Shown: positions 15,897 to 24,471 of the stretch, piece by piece | How the letters are laid out: each line of letters starts with the position of its first letter | How positions within the stretch are numbered: position 1 is the first letter of the stretch | Virus record (IMG/VR): IMGVR_UViG_3300036771_000042 | Location: 1 to 47,816 of that record | Length of the DNA: 47,816 nt | Strand: one strand, 5' to 3' | From: a virus | The notes under the pieces: generated by a model | Database searches by the model: none | What the model was told of the DNA's origin: nothing | The model's input: only the letters and a program-made list of their open reading frames with translations | Position numbers and translations under genes: made by a program

Positions 15897-17266
15897 GCAT
15901 CGAGCGTAAGAAGTTTGTCCCGCATGATTATCAGCGGTACTGCATTAACAGGTTATTGACGGATGACGCTCTTGGGCTGTTTCTGGATCTCGGATTGGGA
16001 AAAACCGTTATTACGCTGACGGCGGTAAATGACTTGAAATACAACCGGTTCACGGTTAGCCGGACCTTAGTCATTGCCCCCAAGAAGGTGGCGGAGGCTA
16101 CCTGGGGAAACGAAGCAGCCAAGTGGCAGCATCTGAAGCATATGCGGATCATCACCGTTTTGGGTACCGCACAGCAGCGGATCAAGTCCCTGAATACGCC
16201 AGGAGACGTATGGGTCATCAATCGGGATAACGTGGCTTGGCTTGTGGAGTATTACCGGAATGCTTGGCCCTTTGACATGGTGGTACTGGACGAGCTGTCC
16301 AGTTTCAAGAATCACCAGGCGAAGCGATTCAAAGTGCTGACCTGGGTCCGGCCACACATCAAGCGGATCGTGGGCCTGACCGGTACCCCAGCACCGAATG
16401 GGCTGCTTGACCTGTGGGCCCAGGTGAATCTACTGGATCAGGGGAAACGCCTAGAGAAGAACATCACCGGGTACCGGGTGAAGTATTTTGAGAAGAACTA
16501 TAACGGCCATGGCTACACCGCGAAGCCCGGTGCGGATGATGTGATTCAGCGACAGATTGCTGATCTATGTATCAGCATGAAGGCCGAGGATTACCTGGAG
16601 CTACCTGATAGTATCATGAACGTCATTCCCGTTGTCCTGGATGCGAAAGCCCAGAAGCAATACAACCAGCTGGAGAAGGAGTTGCTTCTGGAGATCGATG
16701 ACGGAACGGAGATTACGGCCACCAGTGCGGCGGTTCTATCGGGTAAACTGCTGCAGCTGTGTAACGGTGCCTTGTACGATGAGAACAGACAGGTGTTCGA
16801 GATCCACGATAACAAACTGGAAGCATTCATGGAGCTGGTGGAACAACTGAACGGGAAATCGGCTTTGGTGTTCTACAGCTTCCAGCATGACCTGACTCGG
16901 ATCAAGAAAGCTTTGGAGAAAACAAGCTTACGGATCCGGGAGCTGAAGACCCCGCAGGATCAACTGGATTGGAATGCCGGCAAGGTGGATATCCTGCTTG
17001 CCCATCCAGCCAGTGCCGCATATGGCCTTAACCTGCAGGACGGAGGAAACCACGTGGTGTGGTTTGGACTGAACTGGAGCCTGGAACTGTACCAGCAAGC
17101 GAATGGCCGTCTTCACCGGCAAGGTCAGAAACAGAAGGTTATCTTGCATCACCTGGTGGTTCAAGGTGGGGCTGACGAGGACGTGATGAAAGCCCTGGAA
17201 GGTAAGGCTGCCACACAGGACAAGCTTCTGGACGCACTGAAAGCACGGATTGAGCGGATCAAATAG
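15878..17266 (+). CDS. SNF2-family DEAD-like helicase/translocase
   Basis: A 462-residue SF2 protein. Walker A (LDLGLGKT, residues 36-43), motif II (DELSS, 138-142) and motif III (GLTGTPAP, 166-173) are clear. The C-terminal half carries motifs V and VI (YGLNLQDGG, NGRLHRQGQ). No accessory DNA-binding domain is seen, usual for phage members. It lies in an overlapping pair with the VRR-NUC gene, so the two may act together in fork remodelling or recombination. Confidence 0.94.
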   Translation: MAAGALSIERKKFVPHDYQRYCINRLLTDDALGLFLDLGLGKTVITLTAVNDLKYNRFTVSRTLVIAPKKVAEATWGNEAAKWQHLKHMRIITVLGTAQQRIKSLNTPGDVWVINRDNVAWLVEYYRNAWPFDMVVLDELSSFKNHQAKRFKVLTWVRPHIKRIVGLTGTPAPNGLLDLWAQVNLLDQGKRLEKNITGYRVKYFEKNYNGHGYTAKPGADDVIQRQIADLCISMKAEDYLELPDSIMNVIPVVLDAKAQKQYNQLEKELLLEIDDGTEITATSAAVLSGKLLQLCNGALYDENRQVFEIHDNKLEAFMELVEQLNGKSALVFYSFQHDLTRIKKALEKTSLRIRELKTPQDQLDWNAGKVDILLAHPASAAYGLNLQDGGNHVVWFGLNWSLELYQQANGRLHRQGQKQKVILHHLVVQGGADEDVMKALEGKAATQDKLLDALKARIERIK

Positions 17267-17280
17267 AGAGGGTGAGCCCT

Positions 17281-18117
17281 TTGAGTAACTGGCATTATGG
17301 CATAAAGCGGAGGGAAAACGAGTTGAAAGGATCTCCGCCATCACCAGTCACCACCACGCAGCTGACACCGGAAGAACTGGAAGAGATCCGGAGGAAATAC
17401 CCAGCGACAAAGAGGGATAAGGCTTTCAAGAAGCCTGTTGAAATTAAAACCAGACCCAAGGGGGATAACGATATGGCCAAAGCTAAATTTAACCTGACTG
17501 AAGAACAGTTCAACGCTGAACGTTCTTCCGGAAAAACGATCGGACGAATAGCAGAGGAACAGGGCGTTTCCGAGGCAACGATCTATAACCACATCAGCAA
17601 GTGGGCCGAAGCGTGGAAACCAAGACACGAGAAACTGCTTCGGGAGAAGGACGTCTCACCCGCAACGGATCCGAAAGTGGAGCTGCTGAACAAGGCAGAG
17701 AAGGAGATCGAGCGGCTGACAGCTGAGAGTCAAAGGCTTGACCAAAGAATGGTGACGGCCCAGAACGAAGCGACAAAAGCCTGGGCTGAGGTTGAACGGC
17801 TGCGTGATCAAAATGCTGAGCGTGGTCGTGATGAGTACAGGCTGATGTATGAAAATAGCTATAAATTAGGGCAGCAACAGATTGCTAAAATCTCGGAGCA
17901 TTTGGAAACGATCAACTCATTACGAGAACATGGTGACAGTCTGATTGCAGAGAATAACCGTCTGACGGATCGTATTGTTGAGCTGGAAGAGATGCTGAGT
18001 CAGCAGGAGCCTGTCGAAGAGGTACCCTTTAGCGAAGTTCAACGTCTGGATACTGCCATTCAAGATATGACCCGTGCACGGTGGATTCTGAACCGGCTAA
18101 CTGCATCGGGGGAATAA
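17281..18117 (+). CDS. Helix-turn-helix protein with long coiled coil
   Basis: The TTG at 17281 after GAGAGGGTGA gives 278 residues; a GTG at 17272 overlaps that site. Residues 65-110 hold a helix-turn-helix (GKTIGRIAEEQGVSEATIYN). Residues 125-250 form a long coiled coil (heptads through EIERLTAESQRL and NRLTDRIVELEEML). A second start at 17473 (ATG after GGGGGAT) would make a shorter form beginning at MAKAKFNLTEEQF, so two products are possible. It directly precedes the sigma-like regulator and is probably part of late control. Confidence 0.8.
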   Translation: MSNWHYGIKRRENELKGSPPSPVTTTQLTPEELEEIRRKYPATKRDKAFKKPVEIKTRPKGDNDMAKAKFNLTEEQFNAERSSGKTIGRIAEEQGVSEATIYNHISKWAEAWKPRHEKLLREKDVSPATDPKVELLNKAEKEIERLTAESQRLDQRMVTAQNEATKAWAEVERLRDQNAERGRDEYRLMYENSYKLGQQQIAKISEHLETINSLREHGDSLIAENNRLTDRIVELEEMLSQQEPVEEVPFSEVQRLDTAIQDMTRARWILNRLTASGE

Positions 18118-18120
18118 CCT

Positions 18121-18585
18121 ATGACAACAACGACCAAAGCAACATGGATCGAGACGCTAATCAGTCAATATGCAACGGATTCCCGAGCCTTGGACAATTA
18201 CCGAAAGAGTTTGGATCTGGATGACCCCCAGAAGGCTGAGGAGGCGGATACGGTCTCTGAAATGCTGTCGGACATGAGATATGCCCTAACGTGGCTAAAA
18301 CGCGGGAGACGGCCAGGCAGCCGCCGAGGAGCTGAGATTACCGACGTGTACCGGCAACGGGAAATTTATATCAAGCTATCCGGACAAGAGATTACTGATG
18401 CTGAGCGTCTGCGTTTGGTGGATGCGCTACTGGCCTTGAGTGATCGGGAGCGAACATGTTTCCTGCTGCACATGGCGCAGGGGTTGACGCTTCTGGAGAT
18501 TTCGTCTAAACTAAATCTATCAAAACGGTCAGTGCAGGAGTATGTTGTACGGGCTAAGGTCAAGATTTCAAAAGAATTTTTGTGA
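18121..18585 (+). CDS. Sigma-70 region 4-like late-gene regulator
   Basis: A 154-residue protein. The C-terminal 55 residues have the layout of sigma region 4 (LLALSDRERTCFLLHMAQGL, LLEISSKLNLSKRSVQEYV). The N-terminal part is charged and does not look like region 2. Phage proteins of this kind (ArpU, RinA and sigma-like regulators) switch on packaging and structural genes. It sits immediately before the late region, and three direct repeats begin four bases after its stop, possibly its binding sites. Confidence 0.82.
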   Translation: MTTTTKATWIETLISQYATDSRALDNYRKSLDLDDPQKAEEADTVSEMLSDMRYALTWLKRGRRPGSRRGAEITDVYRQREIYIKLSGQEITDAERLRLVDALLALSDRERTCFLLHMAQGLTLLEISSKLNLSKRSVQEYVVRAKVKISKEFL

Positions 18586-18588
18586 TTT

Positions 18589-18624
18589 TGTCGTACGTAC
18601 TGTCGTACAACGTGTCGTACAAGT
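18589..18624 (+). repeat. Three tandem 12-bp repeats (TGTCGTAC core)
   Basis: TGTCGTAC occurs at 18589, 18601 and 18613, exactly 12 bp apart, so each repeat is a 12-mer differing only in its last four bases. A perfect helical-phase array just after a sigma-like regulator suggests activator binding upstream of late transcription, or a packaging-protein site. Confidence 0.7.
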
Positions 18625-18650
18625 GACCCACCATACGTATGTCTATAACA

Positions 18651-18676
18651 GGGCTCTCCATTGCGGAGGGCTCTTT
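18651..18676 (+). terminator. Intrinsic terminator after late regulator
   Basis: GCTCTCC and GGAGGGC pair around ATTGC with one wobble, followed by TCTTTT. It separates the early/middle operon from the AT-rich island. Confidence 0.75.
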
Positions 18677-18724
18677 TCTGAATAATTTATCCAATTATAA
18701 CATTGGAATACCTATCAATATTTA

Positions 18725-18761
18725 CCTCATCATTGTAAAATAATTCTATTAATTGATGAGG
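18725..18761 (+). promoter_or_regulatory. Inverted repeat overlapping RBS of membrane protein gene
   Basis: CCTCATCA (18725..18732) and TGATGAGG (18754..18761) are perfect arms around 21 AT-rich bases. The right arm ends in the AGG of the AGGAG ribosome site. It may be an operator, or an RNA stem limiting translation. The AT-rich stretch upstream could hold the promoter, but no clear -35/-10 pair is seen. Confidence 0.45.
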
Positions 18762-18772
18762 AGAGATATTAC

Positions 18773-19543
18773 ATGCTACAAACCCTTATTGGGGCTGGGA
18801 TCGGGGCAATTATATCATTATTATTTTATTTATTGGCTCGAAACAGATCGAGAATAAATTACCAAACTAGTAATTTAAAAATTATTGGAAATTTAAGCCT
18901 TAACTTACCGCAGGATTTTGAAGTAACTTTATCAGGAGAAAAAATAGAGAGCCTTTATAAATCTCAGATAATCATATGGAACGGAGGTACGACAACAATA
19001 GATGGATCTAATATTGTAAAAGATGATCCTTTAAGAATAGTTTTTAGTCCTAATACTAAAATATTCAATATAGGTATAGTTGGAGAAACTAGAAAAATTA
19101 ACAAATTTAGTTTCGATGTTAGTCTTGACAATCAAAATGTGTGTAATTTAACTTTTGATTTCTTGGATAAGAAAGATGGCGTAGTTTTGGAAATATTACA
19201 TACAAAAAGTCCAGAGCAACCCAAAATAAGAGGAACAGTTAAAGGTCTTGTGAATGGAATAAAAAGTAAGGGGCAAGTGGAATTTATTAAGAATCGATCA
19301 AAATTAAAATGGAAATGGTTTCTCATTATTTTAGGGATTATTTTAGTCTCATCCATAGCTGTGTCAATTGGGTTAGTTTCTTTATTTTTTAGTTTACGAG
19401 ACCTTACAGGAAGATTTTCTACGTTAAAAGTTTATATGATTATGTTTACGGCTACTTTTATAACAAGCATATTAATGATGGCAGTAAGTACTTTTGAACC
19501 ATTTAAGAAGAAATATCCTAAGTCCCTAAAATTTAAGGAGTAG
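18773..19543 (+). CDS. Membrane protein of unknown function (accessory)
   Basis: A 256-residue protein with one N-terminal membrane helix (about 3-22), a beta-rich domain of 155 residues and two C-terminal helices (about 182-207 and 221-239). It has no cysteine-pair or enzymatic motif. Its base composition is much more AT-rich than the phage core genes, and it has its own leader and terminator, so it is probably an acquired gene expressed in the lysogen. Such proteins often block superinfection or act as membrane effectors, but nothing in the sequence proves this. Confidence 0.75.
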   Translation: MLQTLIGAGIGAIISLLFYLLARNRSRINYQTSNLKIIGNLSLNLPQDFEVTLSGEKIESLYKSQIIIWNGGTTTIDGSNIVKDDPLRIVFSPNTKIFNIGIVGETRKINKFSFDVSLDNQNVCNLTFDFLDKKDGVVLEILHTKSPEQPKIRGTVKGLVNGIKSKGQVEFIKNRSKLKWKWFLIILGIILVSSIAVSIGLVSLFFSLRDLTGRFSTLKVYMIMFTATFITSILMMAVSTFEPFKKKYPKSLKFKE

Positions 19544-19556
19544 TTCGTGTAACGAA

Positions 19557-19583
19557 GCGCCCATCCGGGTGCTTTTTCTTTTT
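19557..19583 (+). terminator. Intrinsic terminator after membrane protein gene
   Basis: GCGCCC and GGGTGC pair around ATCC, followed by TTTTTCTTTTT. With the downstream leader it is similar to the terminator and leader before the small terminase gene (20777..20845). Confidence 0.85.
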
Positions 19584-19607
19584 ACATAAAAACACAACTC
19601 GGAGGTG

Positions 19608-19983
19608 ATGAAGATGAACTGACGCCGAAGTCACGTGAGCAATCATTGGCACATACGAAATCTGGAGCAGGCAGTATTCTGGGCGAACGCGGCCATTGCA
19701 CGAAATGTATAGCCGCAGCGATCGGATCAATGATCGGCATAAGCACATGTTTGCTAAAATGCGTCGTGCATTTGAACGCTTGAGCGAATCCTTTGCAATC
19801 ATAGCCAATGCGATCCAGGAGCGTCAGGGAGTCGTCGAACTGCTGGAGCTAATCGAGCCGTATGATGAACAGCCTGTGAAGACGAAGCCGCTGCGCCTGC
19901 GAGATCTGCCGAGGTCATTACCGATGCGGCACCAGGTTCTGAACCGTAAGCCAATTCTTCAGGTGGCCAGGAGTCGTTGTTAA
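19608..19983 (+). pseudogene. Broken phage gene (nonsense codon plus frameshift)
   Basis: Behind a good GGAGGTG, ATG at 19608 reads four codons to TGA at 19620. The same frame then stays open as RRSHVSNHWHIRNLEQAVFW to TAG at 19710. One base on, the +1 frame continues as SRSDRINDRHKHMFAKMRRA to a TAA at 19983. Joined, the frames give one plausible helical protein of about 125 residues. The likely reading is a decayed gene with one nonsense change and one single-base insertion. A +1 programmed shift at GTA TAG, or use of only the second half from a TTG at 19696 (no ribosome site), are alternatives. Confidence 0.55.
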
Positions 19984-20034
19984 AAGAGGAATGTTCTTCT
20001 TTCCTGTCGAATTATGGTGTCGAGAGGGAGTTGA

Positions 20035-20448
20035 GTGAAAATGAATAGTTATCGTGATTTCAAAAGAGAAATGGGTAGTATCTCATATGGTGGATATACG
20101 AAGATTTTATCGAATATTCAAAAATACAATACCGATGATGAAGTGAGAGCATTCTATCCCAAAAATTTCTTTACTGACAGCGCAGAAGTTGAGTTTTTTA
20201 TATTCACAGATCGAAGTATTGTCCGTTTCAGGCAAAACGCAAGAGCATCTGATGTCATGTACTACAAAGATTTTCAAGTTGAGAGTCTGAGGATTATTAA
20301 GTCGAATTCCCGTCAAGAAGAAATGCAACTTGAAATAAAACTTAGATCAGGAGACAAATTTTTCTTTGATTCTAAAGCCGATTCAAATCTGGATTGGGTC
20401 GATACATACGCGAAATATATTGAGAATATCTTTATCTTGCTGAAATAG
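20035..20448 (+). CDS. Hypothetical protein, possible PH-like fold (DUF3908-like)
   Basis: About 137 residues. GTG at 20035 or ATG at 20041 follow GAGAGGGAG. Strand-rich text such as EVEFFIFTDRSIVRFRQNAR and QLEIKLRSGDKFFFDSKAD, followed by a C-terminal helix, suggests a pleckstrin-like fold as in DUF3908 proteins of bacilli; this is a guess from pattern. It pairs with the gene 27 bases downstream and shares its AT-rich composition. Likely an accessory two-gene unit. Confidence 0.6.
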   Translation: MKMNSYRDFKREMGSISYGGYTKILSNIQKYNTDDEVRAFYPKNFFTDSAEVEFFIFTDRSIVRFRQNARASDVMYYKDFQVESLRIIKSNSRQEEMQLEIKLRSGDKFFFDSKADSNLDWVDTYAKYIENIFILLK

Positions 20449-20475
20449 CATCGTGTTGAGAAGGGAGGAGTTCGC

Positions 20476-20775
20476 ATGCAGGTATGGACTAATGCAAGTG
20501 AAAAGTTAAAAGAGATCTATGTGCTATTTGAAATATTTAGTGAAGAACGAAACAAAAATAACGATTCTGAAAAATGGAATCTAAAAACAATTAGTGAGCA
20601 CCCACTGGTACTTGAAATAGATTTCAATGGCGTCACTCATGAGATTACAGATGACGAGCTTGCAGAGAAAGAAACAGATATTCTTTTCACGCAGTTTTTA
20701 AAGTCAAAAACTAAAGAGGAATTGTTGTTTAAAATGATTAGTCAGATTATATTTGAAAAATTCGAGCTTAAATAG
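20476..20775 (+). CDS. Small acidic hypothetical protein
   Basis: A 99-residue, acidic, helix-rich protein (EKLKEIYVLFEIFSEERN, FLKSKTKEELLFKMI) with AAGGGAGGAG upstream. It follows the 20035 gene and precedes a strong terminator, so the two form one unit between copies of a terminator-leader repeat. No family is recognised. Confidence 0.65.
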   Translation: MQVWTNASEKLKEIYVLFEIFSEERNKNNDSEKWNLKTISEHPLVLEIDFNGVTHEITDDELAEKETDILFTQFLKSKTKEELLFKMISQIIFEKFELK

Positions 20776-20776
20776 A

Positions 20777-20798
20777 GCATCCTGCGGGGTGCTTTTTT
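20777..20798 (+). terminator. Intrinsic terminator before terminase genes
   Basis: GCATCC and GGGTGC pair (one wobble) around TGCG, followed by six T. It closes the accessory unit. Confidence 0.85.
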
Positions 20799-20845
20799 CT
20801 GTTACATACAAAACAACTCAACCGTGGAGGTGGTGAGGATGATCG

Positions 20846-21592
20846 ATGCACAGAAAGGCAGAAGCTGATTATAAGCGTGGAATGAAATATAAAGAGATTG
20901 CCGAGAAGTACGACGTTTCCATCAACACGGTGAAGAGTTGGAAGCAGCGTCACGGATGGATCAGGGAAAAGGGTGCACCCTCTACAAAAGGTGTGCACAC
21001 AAAACGTTCAGGTGCACCGCCAGGCAATAAGAACGCTATAGGGAATAGCGGAGGCGCGCCACGGGGGAACAGCAATGCGAAGACACACGGACTGTTTGCG
21101 AAGTATCTGCCGGCAGAAGCCAGGGAGATCATGGAGCTGATTGAGACGAGATCCCCGCTTGATATGCTCTGGGATCAAATTACGATTCAGTTTGCGGCCA
21201 TTATTCGGGCACAGCCGATCATGCATGTCATCGACAAGAGCGAGATGATCAAAGAGCTGAAGAAAGAGAAATTTGAGCTTGTTCAGGTTCCAGGTGACAG
21301 CGCAGATGATTCACCGCAGATGAAGCAGATCCCAATTGAGCAGGAGTACGAGTTTCAGTTTGCATGGGATCGGCAGGCGACGTTCCTCAATGCGCAGAGC
21401 CGGGCTATGGCAACACTGCAGAACATGATCAAGCAATACGAAGAGATGTGCCGCCAGGGTCACGCTGATGAGGAGCAGCAGCTGAGGCTCCAGAAGCTGA
21501 AAGGCGAGGTCAGCCTGATTGATCAGAAGGTGGCTAAGGATGATGACAAGCCGATTGAGATCCGGATTGTTCGGAAGGGTGAACGCTCATGA
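20846..21592 (+). CDS. terS: Terminase small subunit (PBSX type)
   Basis: A 248-residue protein that would recognise the packaging site and recruit the large subunit. The N-terminal helix-turn-helix ([20 protein letters not shown]) is followed by a glycine/asparagine-rich linker ([15 protein letters not shown]) and a helical oligomerisation region, the layout of PBSX/YqaS small terminases. The stop overlaps the large-subunit start as ATGA. Confidence 0.93.
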   Translation: MHRKAEADYKRGMKYKEIAEKYDVSINTVKSWKQRHGWIREKGAPSTKGVHTKRSGAPPGNKNAIGNSGGAPRGNSNAKTHGLFAKYLPAEAREIMELIETRSPLDMLWDQITIQFAAIIRAQPIMHVIDKSEMIKELKKEKFELVQVPGDSADDSPQMKQIPIEQEYEFQFAWDRQATFLNAQSRAMATLQNMIKQYEEMCRQGHADEEQQLRLQKLKGEVSLIDQKVAKDDDKPIEIRIVRKGERS

Positions 21593-22887
21593 CCGAGAAG
21601 GAAGTGAACCCCCATTTCGAGGATTTTCTGTTTGACTGGCAGCATAAGTTTTATTTTCTCGTTGGTGGATACGGATCGTCCAAGAGCTATCACGTTGCCT
21701 TAAAGCTGGTTCTGAAGCTGCTGGAAGAGCGCAGGACGGCCTTGGTGGTCAGGGAAGTCTACGATACTCTCCGAGATTCCACGTTTGAGCTGCTTTCGGA
21801 GATCATCGTCGATCTGGAGCTGGAGGGCAAGGTTAAACCAATTAGCTCCCCGATGCAGATCCGGTTCCCGAATGGCAGTAAGATCATATTCAAGGGGATG
21901 GACAAACCCGTTAAACTGAAATCCATACACAACATTTCGATTGTTTGGATTGAGGAGTGCAGCGAGGTGAAGTATGCAGGTTTCAAGGAGTTGATCGGAC
22001 GGCTGCGGCATCCGAAGTTGAGGCTGCATATGATCCTGAGCACGAACCCAGTCAGCACAGCGAACTGGAGCTACAAGTATTTCTTCAAGGATCCGAAGAA
22101 CAATGTACACGTCTTGAATGACATGGATCTTTATCGTGATCGCGTTGTGATCATCAAGGATACGTACTATCACCATTCCGTGGCTGATGACAACCTGTTC
22201 CTACCGGAGAGCTATATCGAGCAGCTGGAGGATCTGAAGACGCATGACCCCGACCTGCACCGCATTGCGCGGCGTGGGCGTTTTGGCGTGAATGGAACCA
22301 GGGTGCTGCCTCAGTTTGTTGTAGCACCACATGAGGAAGTCATGTCTGCTATCCAGGCGATTAAGTCACCTGTGAAGCGTAACGGTATGGACTTTGGTTT
22401 TGAGTCGTCATACAACGCCCTGGTTCGTCTGACCGTGGACCACAAGGAGAAGATCCTGTACATTCACTGGGAATATTACAAGAACAAGATGACGGATGAC
22501 CGGACAGCCTTGGAGATCAAGGAGTTTAAGGAGACCAGGGAGCTGATCCGGGCGGATAGCGCTGAGCCGAAGACCATTGCCTATTACCGTCAGATGGGAT
22601 TCAACATGCAGCCGGCCAAGAAGTTTCAAGGCTCCAGGCTGCAATATACGAAGAAGGTCAAGCGGTTTAAGAAGATTGTCTGTTCGTCGAACTGTGTGAA
22701 CGTCAAATCTGAGCTAGAGGATTTAACCTATGCCGTGGACAAGAACGGGGAGATCATTGAAGATCAGTTCAACATTGACCCCCATACGTTCTCGGCTATT
22801 TGGTATGCCCTGGACGATTACGAGGTGGCCGACATGAAAGGCTATGCAGCTACGGTAAGTAGTAAAGCGAGAATTGGGGTGAGATAA
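21589..22887 (+). CDS. terL: Terminase large subunit (PBSX type)
   Basis: A 432-residue packaging motor and nuclease. Walker A is GGYGSSKS (26-33), Walker [10 protein letters not shown] (near 118). The nuclease half begins with [12 protein letters not shown] (near 265) and has RADSAEPK with a second acidic residue, as in RNase H-like terminase nucleases. Together with the small subunit it cuts and pumps DNA into the prohead. Confidence 0.95.
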   Translation: MTEKEVNPHFEDFLFDWQHKFYFLVGGYGSSKSYHVALKLVLKLLEERRTALVVREVYDTLRDSTFELLSEIIVDLELEGKVKPISSPMQIRFPNGSKIIFKGMDKPVKLKSIHNISIVWIEECSEVKYAGFKELIGRLRHPKLRLHMILSTNPVSTANWSYKYFFKDPKNNVHVLNDMDLYRDRVVIIKDTYYHHSVADDNLFLPESYIEQLEDLKTHDPDLHRIARRGRFGVNGTRVLPQFVVAPHEEVMSAIQAIKSPVKRNGMDFGFESSYNALVRLTVDHKEKILYIHWEYYKNKMTDDRTALEIKEFKETRELIRADSAEPKTIAYYRQMGFNMQPAKKFQGSRLQYTKKVKRFKKIVCSSNCVNVKSELEDLTYAVDKNGEIIEDQFNIDPHTFSAIWYALDDYEVADMKGYAATVSSKARIGVR

Positions 22888-22889
22888 CG

Positions 22890-23087
22890 ATGGCAAGATT
22901 ACCTGAGGGCAAGCAGCGTATCTATCCCGGGGTGTACTACACGTTAAAGCCGGTCCCTGGAAGCATGAATATTCAGATGGAGCTAAACATCCAATGGCAC
23001 GGCTACATCTTCCTTTGGTTTCTCGGTATTTGGAAGATCGTTAAAGGAAAGGTGGTGAATATACGTGGCAATCATACGAAGCCGTGA
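22890..23087 (+). CDS. Small hypothetical protein between terminase and portal
   Basis: A 65-residue product with GGGGTGAG upstream, overlapping the portal start by 23 bases. It has a Trp-rich hydrophobic stretch (WHGYIFLWFLGIWKIVKG) that could insert in or touch a membrane. No family is recognised. Confidence 0.6.
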   Translation: MARLPEGKQRIYPGVYYTLKPVPGSMNIQMELNIQWHGYIFLWFLGIWKIVKGKVVNIRGNHTKP

Positions 23088-24471
23088 GCTGCTAGATAAC
23101 TGGGAAGAGATTCCTGCCAAGCTCCTGCAGTATTGTATCAAGGAGCACCGAGACGGCATTGAGCGGATCCAGAAGCTGGAGGATTATTACAAAGGAAAGC
23201 ACGAGATCCTGAAGCGCGACCTGGGCGGGGATGACAAGGGGCTGCCGAATAACAAGTTGGTGGCCAACCATGCCAAGTACATCACAGACGTTGCCTCCGG
23301 ATACTTTGGCGGCGATCCGGTCAAGTATACCGGTAAGCAGATCGAACCGATCACGGCGGCATACAAGGCTGCGGATGTGGCCAGTCATGATTCTGAGATG
23401 GTCAAGGACTTGTCCATGTATGGCATTTCGCTGGAGCTGCACTATATGAGCAGTGGTGATCCGCCGATCCCCCGCGTCAGCTGCATCGATCCGCGCCAGA
23501 TCTTCCTGGTCGTGGACGATTCCGTGGAGTATAAGAGCCTTTTTGCGGTTCACTACTATGAGAAGCGGGATATGGAAAACAAGGCAATTGGCTGGTTCGT
23601 CAACGTGTACACGGCCAATAAGATAAACCGCTACGAGATTAAAGATATCGGTGGCGAAGACTTTAAGGAGATCTCTTCCACCGATCATTATTACAAGTCG
23701 GTGCCGGTGGTGGAGTTTTGGAACAACGAAGAGCAGCAGGGAGACTTCGAACAGCAGCTGACACTCATCGATGCCTACAATACGCTGGGCAGTGACCGTA
23801 TGAATGACAAAGAGCAGTTTGTGGACTCCATTCTCAAGCTCATTGGTGCAAGCCTCGGGGATACGGAAGAGGATGCAGGCCGGACGATCCGCATGCTGAA
23901 GAAGTACAAGGTTCTGGAATTACCTGCAGGAGTAGATGCAGATGCCAGCTGGCTAACGAAGACGCTAAATGAGGCTGACACCGAGGTACTCCGCAATGCG
24001 TTGAAGTCAGACATTCATGAGTTTTCCATGGTGCCTAACTTGACAGACGAGAAGTTTGCCGGCAACGTCAGCGGGGAGGCTATGAAGTACAAGCTATTTG
24101 GATTGGAGAAGCTTGCCGAGACCAAAGAACGCTATTTTGTGCAGGGTTTGCGTGAGAGGTTGAAGCTGTTCGCCAACATTCTTCAGGTTAAAGCTCAGGC
24201 CGTGGCCATTAATGACGTGGAGATCACCATGACACGCAGTCTGCCAAGCAATGACACTGAAACAGCGCTATTAATTAGTCAGCTGAGCGGCCATGTGAGC
24301 AATGAGACGCTGATCGGGCAGCTGTCCTTCGTTAAGGACCCGGTGACTGAGAATGAGAAGGTCCTGGCCGAGAAGGCGGCAAATCTGAAGCTTCAGCAGG
24401 CAGCGTTCAACATGCCGATGGGCGATAATGACGACGACAATCCGGTGACGAACGATGAAGATCAGGAGTAA
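23065..24471 (+). CDS. Portal protein (SPP1 gp6-like)
   Basis: A 468-residue portal protein forming the ring through which DNA enters the head. It begins at GTG with GGTGGTG upstream. Family-type stretches include YYKGKHEI, NKLVANHAKYITDVASGYF, and YNTLGSDRMNDKEQFVDSIL with the later EAMKYKLFGLEKLAETKERY. An acidic tail is typical. Length fits the SPP1 portal group. Confidence 0.94.
   Translation: MAIIRSRELLDNWEEIPAKLLQYCIKEHRDGIERIQKLEDYYKGKHEILKRDLGGDDKGLPNNKLVANHAKYITDVASGYFGGDPVKYTGKQIEPITAAYKAADVASHDSEMVKDLSMYGISLELHYMSSGDPPIPRVSCIDPRQIFLVVDDSVEYKSLFAVHYYEKRDMENKAIGWFVNVYTANKINRYEIKDIGGEDFKEISSTDHYYKSVPVVEFWNNEEQQGDFEQQLTLIDAYNTLGSDRMNDKEQFVDSILKLIGASLGDTEEDAGRTIRMLKKYKVLELPAGVDADASWLTKTLNEADTEVLRNALKSDIHEFSMVPNLTDEKFAGNVSGEAMKYKLFGLEKLAETKERYFVQGLRERLKLFANILQVKAQAVAINDVEITMTRSLPSNDTETALLISQLSGHVSNETLIGQLSFVKDPVTENEKVLAEKAANLKLQQAAFNMPMGDNDDDNPVTNDEDQE

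Noticed and set aside
19533-19808. Minus-strand open frame opposite the broken gene
   Set aside because: It spans the terminator and leader and has no ribosome site; composition gives no support.
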